Below, piece after piece: positions 18,033 through 27,389 of a stretch of DNA of 64,000 bases. A program made the position numbers and the translations under genes. Every line of letters begins with the position of its first letter. The first letter of the stretch is position 1. The stretch is from Ensifer sp. Root278 (GTDB lineage: Bacteria; Pseudomonadota; Alphaproteobacteria; Rhizobiales; Rhizobiaceae), in contig NZ_LMJJ01000034.1 of NCBI RefSeq assembly GCF_001429285.1, positions 1,159-65,158 on the forward strand, in the 5' to 3' direction. Below the pieces are notes generated by a model, which had not been told where the DNA came from, did no database searches, and worked only from the letters and a program-made list of their open reading frames with translations.

Positions 18033-18479
18033 ATGCCATCGACCATTTTCGTGCTGAACGGCCCCAACCTGAATGCGCTGGGCAAGCGCGAACCGGGTAT
18101 TTATGGCGGCCAGACGCTCGCCGATATCGAGGCCATGTGCAAGGCGGAGGGCAAGACGCTCGGTTTCGAGGTCGATTTCCGCCAATCGAACCATGAGGGC
18201 ACGCTGGTCGACTGGCTGCATGAAGCCGGCAACGTCGCCGCCGGCGTGGCGATCAATCCGGCGGCATACGGCCATACGTCGATCGCACTTCACGACGCCA
18301 TCCGCGCCATCGGCATTCCAGTCGTCGAACTCCACCTCTCGAACATCCATGCGCGCGAGGAATTCCGTCACAAGTCGATGATCGCGCCGGCTGTCAAAGG
18401 CGTCATCTGCGGCTTCGGTGCCCAGAGTTACATTCTTGCGCTGCATGCGCTAAAGAACCTGACACATCCGTCGAAATAA
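18033..18479 (+). CDS. aroQ: 3-dehydroquinate dehydratase, type II
   Basis: A 148-aa dodecameric type II dehydroquinase that converts 3-dehydroquinate to 3-dehydroshikimate in the shikimate pathway. Family motifs are FVLNGPNLNALGKREPGIYG (6-25, with the catalytic Tyr near 24), QSNHEG near 52, NPAAYGHTS near 76 and HLSNIHAREEFRH near 101. It lies just upstream of accB, an order kept in many alphaproteobacteria. Confidence 0.96.
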   Translation: MPSTIFVLNGPNLNALGKREPGIYGGQTLADIEAMCKAEGKTLGFEVDFRQSNHEGTLVDWLHEAGNVAAGVAINPAAYGHTSIALHDAIRAIGIPVVELHLSNIHAREEFRHKSMIAPAVKGVICGFGAQSYILALHALKNLTHPSK

Positions 18480-18504
18480 AAAGAACACAAGAGGCTCATA
18501 TTCC

Positions 18505-18990
18505 ATGGCTGACAAGAAACCAGGTATCGACCAGGCGCTGATCCGCGATCTCGCCAACATTCTCAAGGACACCGATCTGACCGAGATCGAAGTCGAGCAG
18601 GACGACTTGCGCATTCGCGTCTCGCGCAACGGCACGCCGGTTGCAATGCCGATGGCCATGCCGCAGATGCCGGCCTACCAGTTCCCTGCCGCAGCCGCAG
18701 CGGTTGCCCCTGCAAACGCTGTCGCCGCTCCCGCCGCCGAGAGCGCCCGCGCATCGAAGAACGCCGTGACCGCACCGATGGTCGGCACCGCCTATCTGTC
18801 TCCGGCACCGGGCGCCCGCCCCTTCGTTGAAGTCGGCGCCACCGTCAAGGAAGGCCAGACGATCCTGATCATCGAAGCCATGAAGACGATGAACCAGATC
18901 CCGGCTCCGCGCTCGGGCAAGGTCACCGAGATCTTCGTCCAGGACGCAGCCCCCGTCGAATATGGCGAACCGCTGATCGTAATCGAATAA
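18505..18990 (+). CDS. accB: Biotin carboxyl carrier protein of acetyl-CoA carboxylase
   Basis: A 161-aa carrier subunit of acetyl-CoA carboxylase, which makes malonyl-CoA for fatty acid synthesis. An N-terminal interaction region is followed by an Ala/Pro-rich linker (about 47-80) and the biotinyl domain (about 85-160). The biotin attachment lysine is Lys127 in EAMKTMNQI. AGAGG-type ribosome binding sequence precedes the ATG. accC follows after 12 bases, so the two are co-transcribed. Confidence 0.97.
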   Translation: MADKKPGIDQALIRDLANILKDTDLTEIEVEQDDLRIRVSRNGTPVAMPMAMPQMPAYQFPAAAAAVAPANAVAAPAAESARASKNAVTAPMVGTAYLSPAPGARPFVEVGATVKEGQTILIIEAMKTMNQIPAPRSGKVTEIFVQDAAPVEYGEPLIVIE

Positions 18991-19002
18991 GGCGGCGTGG
19001 CG

Positions 19003-20346
<1,344 letters not shown>

Positions 20347-20356
20347 GGACCGTACA

Positions 20357-20971
20357 TTGAAAGGGACGCGCAGCAAGCAGCCCGACATTACACCGGACAT
20401 GCTGCTGCGCGCCTATTCGATCGGCCTGTTCCCTATGGCCGATTCGGCCGATGACCCCGAGCTTTTCTGGGTCGAGCCCGAAATTCGCGGCGTTATCCCG
20501 CTCACGGACTTTCACGTCTCCCGCAGCCTCGCCAAGACGATCCGCCGAAAACCCTTCGACATCCGCTTCAACACCGCCTTCGAAGCAGTGATGGAAGGCT
20601 GCGCCGCCCCGGCCCCTGACCGCCCGACGACCTGGATCAACAACAAGATCCGCACCCTCTACGCAACGCTGCACACGATGGGTTACGCCCACAGCGTCGA
20701 GGCCTGGGAGGACGACCTGTTGGTCGGCGGCCTCTACGGTGTCTCGCTCGGCTCGGCATTTTTCGGCGAAAGCATGTTTTCAAGGCGCACCGACGCCTCA
20801 AAGATCTGCCTTGTGCATCTGGTGCAGCGCCTGCGTGCCCGAGGCTTTGAGCTGCTGGACACCCAATTCACGACCGAGCATCTGAAATCTTTCGGTGCGG
20901 TCGATGTGCCGAAGGCCGAGTACGAGATCATGCTCGGCAACGCGATGAACTCGCCAGACCTTTCCTTCTAG
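20357..20971 (+). CDS. aat: Leucyl/phenylalanyl-tRNA-protein transferase
   Basis: A 204-aa enzyme that adds Leu or Phe from charged tRNA to N-terminal Lys/Arg, marking proteins for ClpS/ClpAP degradation. I chose a TTG start at 20357 because AAGGA lies 7 bases upstream, directly after the accC stop, and it gives the usual length. The motifs [48 protein letters not shown] and [15 protein letters not shown] identify the family. A longer ATG frame from 20285 would overlap accC and is unlikely. Confidence 0.93.
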   Translation: MKGTRSKQPDITPDMLLRAYSIGLFPMADSADDPELFWVEPEIRGVIPLTDFHVSRSLAKTIRRKPFDIRFNTAFEAVMEGCAAPAPDRPTTWINNKIRTLYATLHTMGYAHSVEAWEDDLLVGGLYGVSLGSAFFGESMFSRRTDASKICLVHLVQRLRARGFELLDTQFTTEHLKSFGAVDVPKAEYEIMLGNAMNSPDLSF

Positions 20972-21018
20972 AGCGTCTTCCCGCTTCCAGTGATTCCACT
21001 TGAGAGCGGGATACTCTT
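20970..21018. repeat. Palindromic intergenic element after aat
   Basis: AGAG plus CCCGCT (20970-20986) can pair with AGCGGGA (21005-21011) and ACTCTT (21013-21018), leaving a loop that contains CCAGTGATTCCACTTG. The aat stop codon lies inside the left arm. It looks like the AGAGCG-type palindromes dispersed in rhizobial genomes and may end or protect the acc-aat transcript. Confidence 0.5.
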
Positions 21019-21094
21019 CGTTGGATATCTCCACCTGGAGATGTACTTCGCTCACATGTTCATCCACAGTTCAACCGTTTTCGAGGGCACATGG

Positions 21095-22024
21095 ATGAAC
21101 AAGTTTATATTGGCATTGTCGGTTTTCATGGCTTCCAGCGCGATTGCGGAAGCAAAGACATATCGCGAGATGTTCGGCAGCGAACCGAACCTGTCGCCTG
21201 AGTACTCGGCCATCGTCGGGTCGCTTGATTTCAAGCAGGGCAAGGTCTCGCTGCCCGCAGCCCAGGCGCAGCTCGATATTCCAGCGGAGTTCTATTTCCT
21301 GGATCCTGCCGACACAAAGAAGGTCCTTGTCGACCTGTGGGGCAATCCTCCGGGCTCTGCCGAGGGTCATCTCGGCATGGTGTTTCCCGCCAAGTATGCG
21401 CCTGACGCCGACAAAGCCTGGGGATCGGTCATCGATTACCTGAAGGACGGTTACGTCTCGGATGCGGATGCGCTGACCACCGATTTTACCGAACTGCTGG
21501 CACAGCTGAAGGAAGCGTCTGCCGAAAACAACATCGAGCGCGAGAAGCAGGGCTACGATCCGATCACGCTGGTCGGCTGGGCCTCCCCTCCCCATTACGA
21601 TCTGGCAACGCACACGATGCATTGGGCACGCGACCTGATCTTCGGCAAGGATCCAAACGCGCCCCATACCCTGAACTATTCTGTTCGCATCCTCAGCCGC
21701 GAAGGCGTGCTGCAGATGAACTTCGTTTCGGGGCTGGAGCAGCTCGACGAAATCAAGTCGGGACTGCCGGGTGTTACGGGCATGGTGCAGTTCGACGCCG
21801 GGCAGGCCTACGCGGACTTCAAGGAGGGCGATGCTGTCGCGGCCTATGGAATGGCGGGCCTTATTGCAGCCGGCGCCGGCGCCAAGGTCGCCGCCAAGGC
21901 CGGCTTGCTTGCCGTCGCGCTGGCCTTTCTGAAAAAGGGCGGCGTGCTGGTCGTGATTGCAGGTGCTGCGGCTATGCGTTTCTTCAAGGGCCTGTTGGGC
22001 CGCAAGGAACCGCCAAGCGCATAG
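21095..22024 (+). CDS. DUF2167 membrane-anchored protein
   Basis: A 309-aa exported protein. The ATG at 21095 follows CGAGGGC and starts a signal peptide (NKFILALSVFMASSAIAEA). The large domain contains the DUF2167 hallmarks DLWGNPP, GMVFPAKYA, VGWASPPHYDLATHTMHWA, LNYSVRILSREGVLQMNFV and AAYGMAGLIAAG. C-terminal hydrophobic helices (about 255-300) anchor it, followed by a basic tail. The function of the family is unknown. It stands alone between aat and the DUF2155 gene, flanked by a palindromic repeat and a terminator, which suggests an independent unit. Confidence 0.85.
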   Translation: MNKFILALSVFMASSAIAEAKTYREMFGSEPNLSPEYSAIVGSLDFKQGKVSLPAAQAQLDIPAEFYFLDPADTKKVLVDLWGNPPGSAEGHLGMVFPAKYAPDADKAWGSVIDYLKDGYVSDADALTTDFTELLAQLKEASAENNIEREKQGYDPITLVGWASPPHYDLATHTMHWARDLIFGKDPNAPHTLNYSVRILSREGVLQMNFVSGLEQLDEIKSGLPGVTGMVQFDAGQAYADFKEGDAVAAYGMAGLIAAGAGAKVAAKAGLLAVALAFLKKGGVLVVIAGAAAMRFFKGLLGRKEPPSA

Positions 22025-22057
22025 CGCCAAGGTGATGAGGTAGATCGATTACGGGTT

Positions 22058-22085
22058 AGGCTGCCGCTCTTATGTCCGGCAGCCT
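22058..22085. terminator. Hairpin between convergent genes
   Basis: AGGCTGCCG (22058-22066) pairs with CGGCAGCCT (22077-22085) around a 10-base loop in the short convergent gap after the DUF2167 gene. There is no uridine run, so confidence is moderate. Confidence 0.5.
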
Positions 22086-22092
22086 CAGCGAA

Positions 22093-22545
22093 TTACTGCT
22101 TCGCCGCGGTATCCGGTGGCGGCAGATCGGACGTCGCCTTGCAGGACTGCAGCCAGACGTCATAGACCGGATGCTCCACAGCGTTCAGGCCCGGGCTATC
22201 GGCAAACATCCAGCCTGTAAAGATGCGGCGGATCTTGCGGTCGAGCGTGATCTCCTCGACCTCGACAAAGGTCGTGATCTTTTGCGCTTCGGTATCATCG
22301 CGGCTGTAGCAGACGCGCGGCGTCACCTGGAGGGCGCCGAACTGGACCGTCTCGCCAATATAGACGTCGAAGGTGGTGATGCGGCCGGTGATCTTGTCGA
22401 TGCCGGAGAAGACAGCGACGGCATTGGAGAGGCGCGCCGCGTCAACGGCTCCCGCCGAGGCGATCAGCGGCAAACCGGCAAGCAGGGACAAGCCCAACCG
22501 CCGTGCTCCTTGGCCGATTGCTTTGCGCAGATCAGAACCTGCCAT
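22093..22545 (-). CDS. DUF2155 exported protein
   Basis: A 150-aa exported protein using the ATG at 22545; another ATG at 22575 would add ten residues. A hydrophobic signal segment (LGLSLLAGLPLIASAGAVDA) precedes a domain with the DUF2155 pattern: AVFSGIDKITGRITTFDV, VTPRVCYSRDDTEAQ, FVEVEE and RRIFTGWMFADSPGLNAVEHPVYDVWLQSC. Two conserved cysteines could pair. Function unknown; it commonly accompanies the NDUFA12-like gene, as here. Confidence 0.85.
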   Translation of the reverse strand: MAGSDLRKAIGQGARRLGLSLLAGLPLIASAGAVDAARLSNAVAVFSGIDKITGRITTFDVYIGETVQFGALQVTPRVCYSRDDTEAQKITTFVEVEEITLDRKIRRIFTGWMFADSPGLNAVEHPVYDVWLQSCKATSDLPPPDTAAKQ

Positions 22546-22670
22546 TGTCGCCTGTCTCCCGCGTGCCCTGTTCATCGTCGATGGATTTCAGGCGCTAACC
22601 ATCAATTGTGGCCGCGCCGTGATCGAGGAACCTATTCCGCGGCCCGTCGTCGTCTCTGAGAACAGATTAT

Positions 22671-23066
22671 TCAGGAGCCAGGCGTCCAGGCGTCGTAGTC
22701 GCCGGTCACGCGCGGACGCTTGCCGGTGGCTGCAATCGAGCCCTGCGGGCGGTAGGCGCTGGCCGTACCGGTCGGGTTCGCGCGATGCGGCTTCTGCCAT
22801 TCGCGCGGCGTGTATTTCTCATCGGCCGGCGAGACGTCGGTTCGGTGATGCATCCAGCCGTGCCAGCCGGCCGGAATGGCGGAGGCTTCGGCATAGCCAT
22901 TGTAGATCACCCAGCGGCGGGTGCGGCCTTCTGAGTCCTTGCCGCCCTGATAGTAGACATTGCCGAGTTCGTCTTGACCGACCCGTTGACCATGGCGCCA
23001 GGTGTGAAAGCGCGTTCCGATCGTCTGTTCGTTCCACCAGGTGAAAATCTGCAGCAGGAGCTTCAT
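22671..23066 (-). CDS. NDUFA12-family NADH:ubiquinone oxidoreductase accessory protein
   Basis: A 131-aa homologue of the mitochondrial complex I accessory subunit NDUFA12 (B17.2). The start at 23066 gives MKLLLQIFTWWNEQTIGTR. Family motifs are VGQDELGNVYYQ, RRWVIYNG, ASAIPAGWHGWMHHRTD and PHRANPTGTASAYRPQGS. It probably binds the peripheral arm of complex I at the inner face of the membrane. Presence in Alphaproteobacteria is consistent with the mitochondrial origin of this subunit. Confidence 0.92.
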   Translation of the reverse strand: MKLLLQIFTWWNEQTIGTRFHTWRHGQRVGQDELGNVYYQGGKDSEGRTRRWVIYNGYAEASAIPAGWHGWMHHRTDVSPADEKYTPREWQKPHRANPTGTASAYRPQGSIAATGKRPRVTGDYDAWTPGS

Positions 23067-23174
23067 GGATGCCGTCCTTAACCGGCCGTTGGGAAGGCGG
23101 CCAGATACCAAAACTATGTTCCCGCTTATGCCCCGCCGCTCATGGCTTGTCCAGTGATTCCGAGGCAAAGGCCG

Positions 23175-23645
23175 TCATTTCAACGGCATGAGGAAGCCGA
23201 AGTGACTGCGCGTGAAGCCGAGCCGCTCGTAGAAACGGTGCGCGTCGGTGCGCACAGCATTGGACGTCAGCCGGACCTTCTTCGCTCCTCGGTCGCGAGC
23301 CTCGGCGATCGCGTGGCGCATCATGCGTTCGCCGATCCCACGGCCACGCATATCCTCGCGCGTCTGAACCGCTTCGACGATCAGGCTCGAGCTGCCGCGA
23401 CCGGAAAGCGACGTATGCAGCGCCGTCTGAAAGGTACCGACGATCTCCCGGGCAAGAACCGCGACAAAGAGTGTCTGCAGCGACGAGGCTTCGATTTGTT
23501 CGAAGGCGGCGACGTAGTCTCCGAAGGCTTCCGGAGCGGTCGTATCGCCATGACCACCGAGCTGATCATCGGCAAAGAGTGCCACGATGGCGGACAGATC
23601 TTCGCGCTCGGCCTTGCGGATCAAGAGTTCGGCTATCGCGTCCAT
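23175..23645 (-). CDS. GNAT acetyltransferase
   Basis: A 156-aa GCN5-related N-acetyltransferase. The acetyl-CoA pyrophosphate-binding motif A is visible as VQTREDMRGRGIGERMM (about 93-110), and the later NAVRTDAHRFYERLGF segment (about 128-143) is typical of motif B. Substrate unknown. It is monocistronic on the minus strand. Confidence 0.88.
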   Translation of the reverse strand: MDAIAELLIRKAEREDLSAIVALFADDQLGGHGDTTAPEAFGDYVAAFEQIEASSLQTLFVAVLAREIVGTFQTALHTSLSGRGSSSLIVEAVQTREDMRGRGIGERMMRHAIAEARDRGAKKVRLTSNAVRTDAHRFYERLGFTRSHFGFLMPLK

Positions 23646-23759
23646 GGTTCCCTCGGCTCGCTTCGTTCATCGACGGCGGACCAAGCACTGCAGTGCAAAG
23701 GTTTCATGACAGAGCCGCCCCCGATGAAGTTATCCACAGGGAGCTGCCAGGACTTGCAC

Positions 23760-24260
23760 TTAGCCGAGAAGCCGCTTTTCCAGGATGATCGCCGGCAGAC
23801 CGGATTGCTCGTCACCATGGTTGGCCGTCTCACCGACCTCGGCGAAGCCATGCGTTCGATAGAAGGCAAGCGCGTGCAGGTTCTGCGGCTCGACTTCGAC
23901 GCGCATGCGCTCGGCATCCGGGAAGCAGGTTTCGAGCTCGGCGAAGATGTCGCGGCCGATGCCCTGCCGCTGGAACTTCGGCAGCACATAGAGCTGATGC
24001 AGCACGGCAGTCTTGGCTTGCGTGTCGGACATGGCCGCAAAACCCATGCCGCCGATCTGGCGACCGTCATCTGCGACCAGGAACTCGGCGTTCTTGCGCG
24101 CGACCCGCGCTTTCAGCGCCGGCAGCGAATGCCAGCGCTCCGTCAGTTCGTTGACCTTCTCGACGCCGTAGAAGGTGTCGTAGGTCGCATGCCACGTCTC
24201 GACCAGCAGGGCGCGAACCTTTTCGAGATCACGCTCGCTGGCCGTCCGCACGAAGAACAT
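23760..24260 (-). CDS. GNAT acetyltransferase downstream of gatB
   Basis: A 166-aa GCN5-related N-acetyltransferase. Motif A is LYVLPKFQRQGIGRDIFAEL (about 91-110), followed by VEPQNLHALAFYRTHGF (about 122-138). Its start lies 3 bases after the gatB stop, so the two are co-transcribed. Substrate unknown. Confidence 0.9.
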   Translation of the reverse strand: MFFVRTASERDLEKVRALLVETWHATYDTFYGVEKVNELTERWHSLPALKARVARKNAEFLVADDGRQIGGMGFAAMSDTQAKTAVLHQLYVLPKFQRQGIGRDIFAELETCFPDAERMRVEVEPQNLHALAFYRTHGFAEVGETANHGDEQSGLPAIILEKRLLG

Positions 24261-24263
24261 CGC

Positions 24264-25766
24264 TTATTCCTCGATGCCGAGCTTGGCCTTCACGAGGGCC
24301 TGCACGGCCTGCGGGTTGGCCTTGCCGCCCGTCGCCTTCATCACCTGACCGACGAACCAGCCGGCAAGCGAGGGCTTGGCCTGGACCTTGGCGACCTGGT
24401 CCGGGTTGGCGGCGATGATCTCGTCCACTGCCTTTTCGATGGCGCCGGTGTCCGTCACCTGCTTCATGCCGCGGGCTTCGACGATCTCGGCCGGGTCGCC
24501 ACCTTCGTTCCAGATGATCTCGAAGAGGTCCTTCGCGATCTTGCCCGAGATGGTCTCGGCCTTGATGAGATCGATGATGCCGCCGAGCTGAGCCGGGGAA
24601 ACGGGAGTCTCTTCAATGGCTTTGCCGGCTTTGTTCAAGGCGCCGAGCAGGTCGTTGATGACCCAGTTCGCGGCGATCTTGCCATCGCGTCCTTCGGCTA
24701 CAGCCTCGAAGTAGTCCGCGATCGACTTTTCGGAAACGAGCACCGAGGCATCGTAGACCGAAAGGCCGAGGTCTCGAACGAACCGGTCCTTCTTGTCGTC
24801 GGGCAATTCCGGCAGATCGGCCTTCAACGCTTCAACGAAAGCATCGTCGAACTCCAGCGGCAACAGGTCCGGGTCCGGGAAGTAACGGTAGTCGTGCGCG
24901 TCTTCCTTGGAGCGCATCGAACGGGTCTCGCCCTTGTTCGGATCGAACAGGCGGGTTTCCTGATCGATAGAGCCACCATCTTCGAGGATGCCGATCTGGC
25001 GGCGCGCCTCGTACTCGATTGCCTGGCCGATGAAGCGGATTGAGTTGACGTTCTTGATCTCGCAACGGGTGCCGAAGCCCTCGCCCGGACGGCGCACGGA
25101 AACGTTGACGTCGGCGCGCATGGAACCTTCGTCCATGTTGCCGTCGCAGGTGCCGAGGTAGCGCACGATCGAGCGCAGCTTCGTCATATAGGCTTTGGCC
25201 TCATCCGACGAACGCATGTCCGGCTTGGAGACGATCTCCATCAGCGCCACGCCCGAACGGTTGAGGTCGACATAGGACATGGACGGATGCTGGTCGTGCA
25301 TCGACTTGCCGGCATCCTGCTCGAGATGCAGCCGCTCGATGCCGACCTCGACGTCCTCGAACTGGCCCTGGCGATCAGGGCCGATCGAAATCATGATCTT
25401 GCCCTCGCCGACGATCGGATCCTTGAACTGGGAGATCTGATAGCCCTGCGGCAGGTCCGGATAGAAATAGTTCTTGCGGTCGAAGATCGAGCGCTTGTTG
25501 ATTGCGGCCTTGAGGCCGAGACCGGTGCGCACCGCCTGCTTCACGCATTCCTCGTTGATGACGGGCAGCATGCCGGGCATGGCGGCGTCGACCAGCGAAA
25601 CGTTGGCATTCGGCGCATTGCCGAACTCCGTCGAGGCACCCGAGAACAGCTTCGAATTGGAAAGCACCTGGGCATGGACTTCCATGCCGATGATGACTTC
25701 CCAGTCGCCGGTGGCGCCGGGGATGAAGCGTTTCGGATCGGGGGTGCGGACGTCGACAATGCTCAT
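24264..25766 (-). CDS. gatB: Aspartyl/glutamyl-tRNA amidotransferase subunit B
   Basis: A 500-aa subunit of GatCAB, which converts misacylated Glu-tRNA-Gln or Asp-tRNA-Asn to the correct amide form. The start at 25766 gives [11 protein letters not shown]; the longer frame upstream adds an unlikely tail. Motifs are [55 protein letters not shown] and the tRNA-binding YqeY-like tail (about 350-500). gatA and gatC lie separately about 1.6 kb further on. Confidence 0.96.
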   Translation of the reverse strand: MSIVDVRTPDPKRFIPGATGDWEVIIGMEVHAQVLSNSKLFSGASTEFGNAPNANVSLVDAAMPGMLPVINEECVKQAVRTGLGLKAAINKRSIFDRKNYFYPDLPQGYQISQFKDPIVGEGKIMISIGPDRQGQFEDVEVGIERLHLEQDAGKSMHDQHPSMSYVDLNRSGVALMEIVSKPDMRSSDEAKAYMTKLRSIVRYLGTCDGNMDEGSMRADVNVSVRRPGEGFGTRCEIKNVNSIRFIGQAIEYEARRQIGILEDGGSIDQETRLFDPNKGETRSMRSKEDAHDYRYFPDPDLLPLEFDDAFVEALKADLPELPDDKKDRFVRDLGLSVYDASVLVSEKSIADYFEAVAEGRDGKIAANWVINDLLGALNKAGKAIEETPVSPAQLGGIIDLIKAETISGKIAKDLFEIIWNEGGDPAEIVEARGMKQVTDTGAIEKAVDEIIAANPDQVAKVQAKPSLAGWFVGQVMKATGGKANPQAVQALVKAKLGIEE

Positions 25767-25886
25767 ATCATGCTCTTCTTTGAAGCCTGAATTCTTGGTT
25801 TCTCGGTAGAACAATTGGTCCGCCGGTGCAAGTTGTTCGGCAGCATGCGGCCGCATCTCCGGACAGCCGTGCGTTGGGAGCGCCGC

Positions 25887-25901
25887 TTAACCATCGTTTA
25901 G
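25887..25901 (+). promoter_or_regulatory. CtrA-like site between gatB and the DUF1294 gene
   Basis: TTAACCATCGTTTAG matches TTAA-N7-TTAA except for the last base, the full CtrA recognition pattern of alphaproteobacteria. It lies 24 bases before the DUF1294 start and about 120 bases upstream of gatB. Function is inferred. Confidence 0.4.
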
Positions 25902-25924
25902 CACCCTTGCGCCAAGATTTGCCG

Positions 25925-26233
25925 ATGTCCACCGCCACCGCACTCGCCTTGTACGCAGCCTACATCAACATCTTAAGCTTCGGGCTGTTCTGGTTTGACA
26001 AACGGGCGGCGCGCGCGGGCCGTTGGCGCATCAGCGAACAGACGCTGTTGACGATTGCTTTTCTCGGCGGAAGTCCGGGGGCGATGGCTGCCCGGCACAT
26101 ATTTCGCCACAAGACACGCAAGGAACCATTCAGAACCCGGCTGGCGCTCATCATCGTCTTTCAGGTGGCAGTCGTGGCGTTCGGCACCCTGGCGTTGCAG
26201 GGGCATCTTGACGCGCTCGCGAACGTCTTTTAG
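25925..26233 (+). CDS. DUF1294 small membrane protein
   Basis: A 102-aa inner-membrane protein with about three transmembrane segments. The DUF1294 hallmarks FWFDKRAARAGRWRISEQTLL, LGGSPGAMAARHIFRHKTRK and a C-terminal hydrophobic helix are present. I chose the ATG at 25925; the longer frame has no membrane or signal features. Function unknown. Confidence 0.88.
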   Translation: MSTATALALYAAYINILSFGLFWFDKRAARAGRWRISEQTLLTIAFLGGSPGAMAARHIFRHKTRKEPFRTRLALIIVFQVAVVAFGTLALQGHLDALANVF

Positions 26234-26290
26234 GAAAGCACCGTCTTTCTGGAGTTTTGATGTTCTCGTATTCGCCTGAGTCCCGGTAAG

Positions 26291-26331
26291 GGCCCGTCCC
26301 CGCAATCTTCCTTTGATTGCGCGCACGGGCC
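26291..26331. repeat. Nested hairpin upstream of yjhX
   Basis: GGCCCGT (26291-26297) pairs with ACGGGCC (26325-26331), and inside it GCAATC (26302-26307) pairs with GATTGC (26315-26320). It follows the DUF1294 gene and precedes yjhX, so it may be a terminator without a uridine run or a structured leader. Confidence 0.45.
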
Positions 26332-26412
26332 GGAAACGTCACCCCGCTTTCCCAGTGATTTGCGGAACGTTTTCCTGCGTTCTTCCGAACGCTTTTCCGG
26401 AACATTCAGACA

Positions 26413-26667
26413 ATGGACATCTCGCGCGCAGAACAGCGCATTCTTCATCATTTGGCCCAGGGCGGCCGCATCGAAATCATCCGCGAAAGCAAGGCGATCA
26501 CCGAGATCCGCTGCTTCACCCGTGACGGCTGGGTCTACCCCGGCTTCGACCTGGAGCTCTTCCGCAAACTGAAGCGCAAGAAGGCGATATCGTCTTCCGG
26601 CGGAAATCCCTATCGCATCACGGAACGCGGTTTGCAGCTCGTGCGCTCCGAATTCAACAACCGCTGA
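26413..26667 (+). CDS. yjhX: YjhX-family protein (UPF0386, putative toxin)
   Basis: An 84-aa protein matching the YjhX family: MDISRAEQRILHHLAQGG, FTRDGWVYPGFDLELFRKL and PYRITERGLQLVR. The family is annotated as toxin-like because E. coli YjhX is paired with YjhQ, an acetyltransferase-type antitoxin. No YjhQ-like gene is joined to it here, although a frameshifted acetyltransferase lies 155 bases downstream on the other strand. Palindromic hairpins flank the gene on both sides. Toxin activity is not established by the sequence. Confidence 0.85.
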   Translation: MDISRAEQRILHHLAQGGRIEIIRESKAITEIRCFTRDGWVYPGFDLELFRKLKRKKAISSSGGNPYRITERGLQLVRSEFNNR

Positions 26668-26702
26668 GCGGCTGAAACGGCGATAACGGACATCGAACGA
26701 TG

Positions 26703-26768
26703 TCCGGTATCGCCGGCGCTTCACGCAAGGTGAAGCGACGAGAAGCCTCACCTTGCATCAATACCGGA
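26703..26768. repeat. Long nested palindrome after yjhX
   Basis: TCCGGTAT (26703-26710) pairs with ATACCGGA (26761-26768), and GCAAGGTGA (26725-26733) pairs with TCACCTTGC (26748-26756) within it. It lies between convergent yjhX and the acetyltransferase pseudogene and could act on both transcripts. Confidence 0.5.
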
Positions 26769-26822
26769 AGCTGCGCATTTCCGGGTGGCAGCCGTGCACG
26801 GATATGCGCAGGGTCGGCGGTT

Positions 26823-27307
26823 CTAGTCTTGCTCGGTGAGGACTTTGCTCAGACCGATAAACTCGACATCACTGTCGAGTTGCGGGGCGTAGGCGGTGGA
26901 AAGCCAACTCACGCCGTAGCCGCGGTTGCGGAAAAGGTCACGGCTCGGTCGTTGCGCGCATGGGTCTTGGTGGTGGCGACATCGAACCCGTCCGCAACGA
27001 TGCAACGCTCGATCTCGCCGAGGAGCAAAGCACCGAGCCCCCTGCCCTGGACTGCCGGCTCGATCCACAGGTCGGATATCGCGTTGTCGAAGTCCTCTCG
27101 CGCCACCCAACCGCGAATGCCGCCTTCGGCTTCGATCAGCAAAACAGACAACCAGTGATCGGAAAGAAAACGGAAAAACGAGGCTTCTGCCACACGCCGC
27201 ATTATCTCACCATCGGCAAGACCGGCAATGGCGGATTGCCAAGCGGCGAGACCGATCGCCGTCAGCCGGTCGACATCGCCGGCGCGGGCATGACGGATGG
27301 CGGGCAT
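26823..27307 (-). pseudogene. GNAT acetyltransferase with a 3' frameshift
   Basis: The frame from 27307 (AAGGAG precedes the ATG) encodes a GNAT protein with motif A WIEPAVQGRGLGALLL and reads TKTHARNDRAVTF near the end. It then stops after ten unrelated residues at 26909. The expected continuation, FRNRGYGVSWLSTAYAP to QD, is in another frame that ends at 26823. Inserting one base at the TTTT run (26932-26935, minus strand) would restore TFYRNRGYG, the usual motif B ending. So one base is lost, either by true mutation or by a homopolymer sequencing error. The truncated product lacks the last strand. Confidence 0.8.
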
Positions 27308-27389
27308 GACGCGGGCTCCTTCCGCGACAAGAGTGACTGATCGCCTTCAGAAACAGTGGCGGCGCCTGTCCGGCACCGCCATCAAAGCC

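Noticed and set aside
23730-23738. Perfect DnaA box TTATCCACA between two acetyltransferase genes
   Set aside because: Single box with no cluster, no AT-rich unwinding element and no replication gene adjacent; not evidence for an origin.
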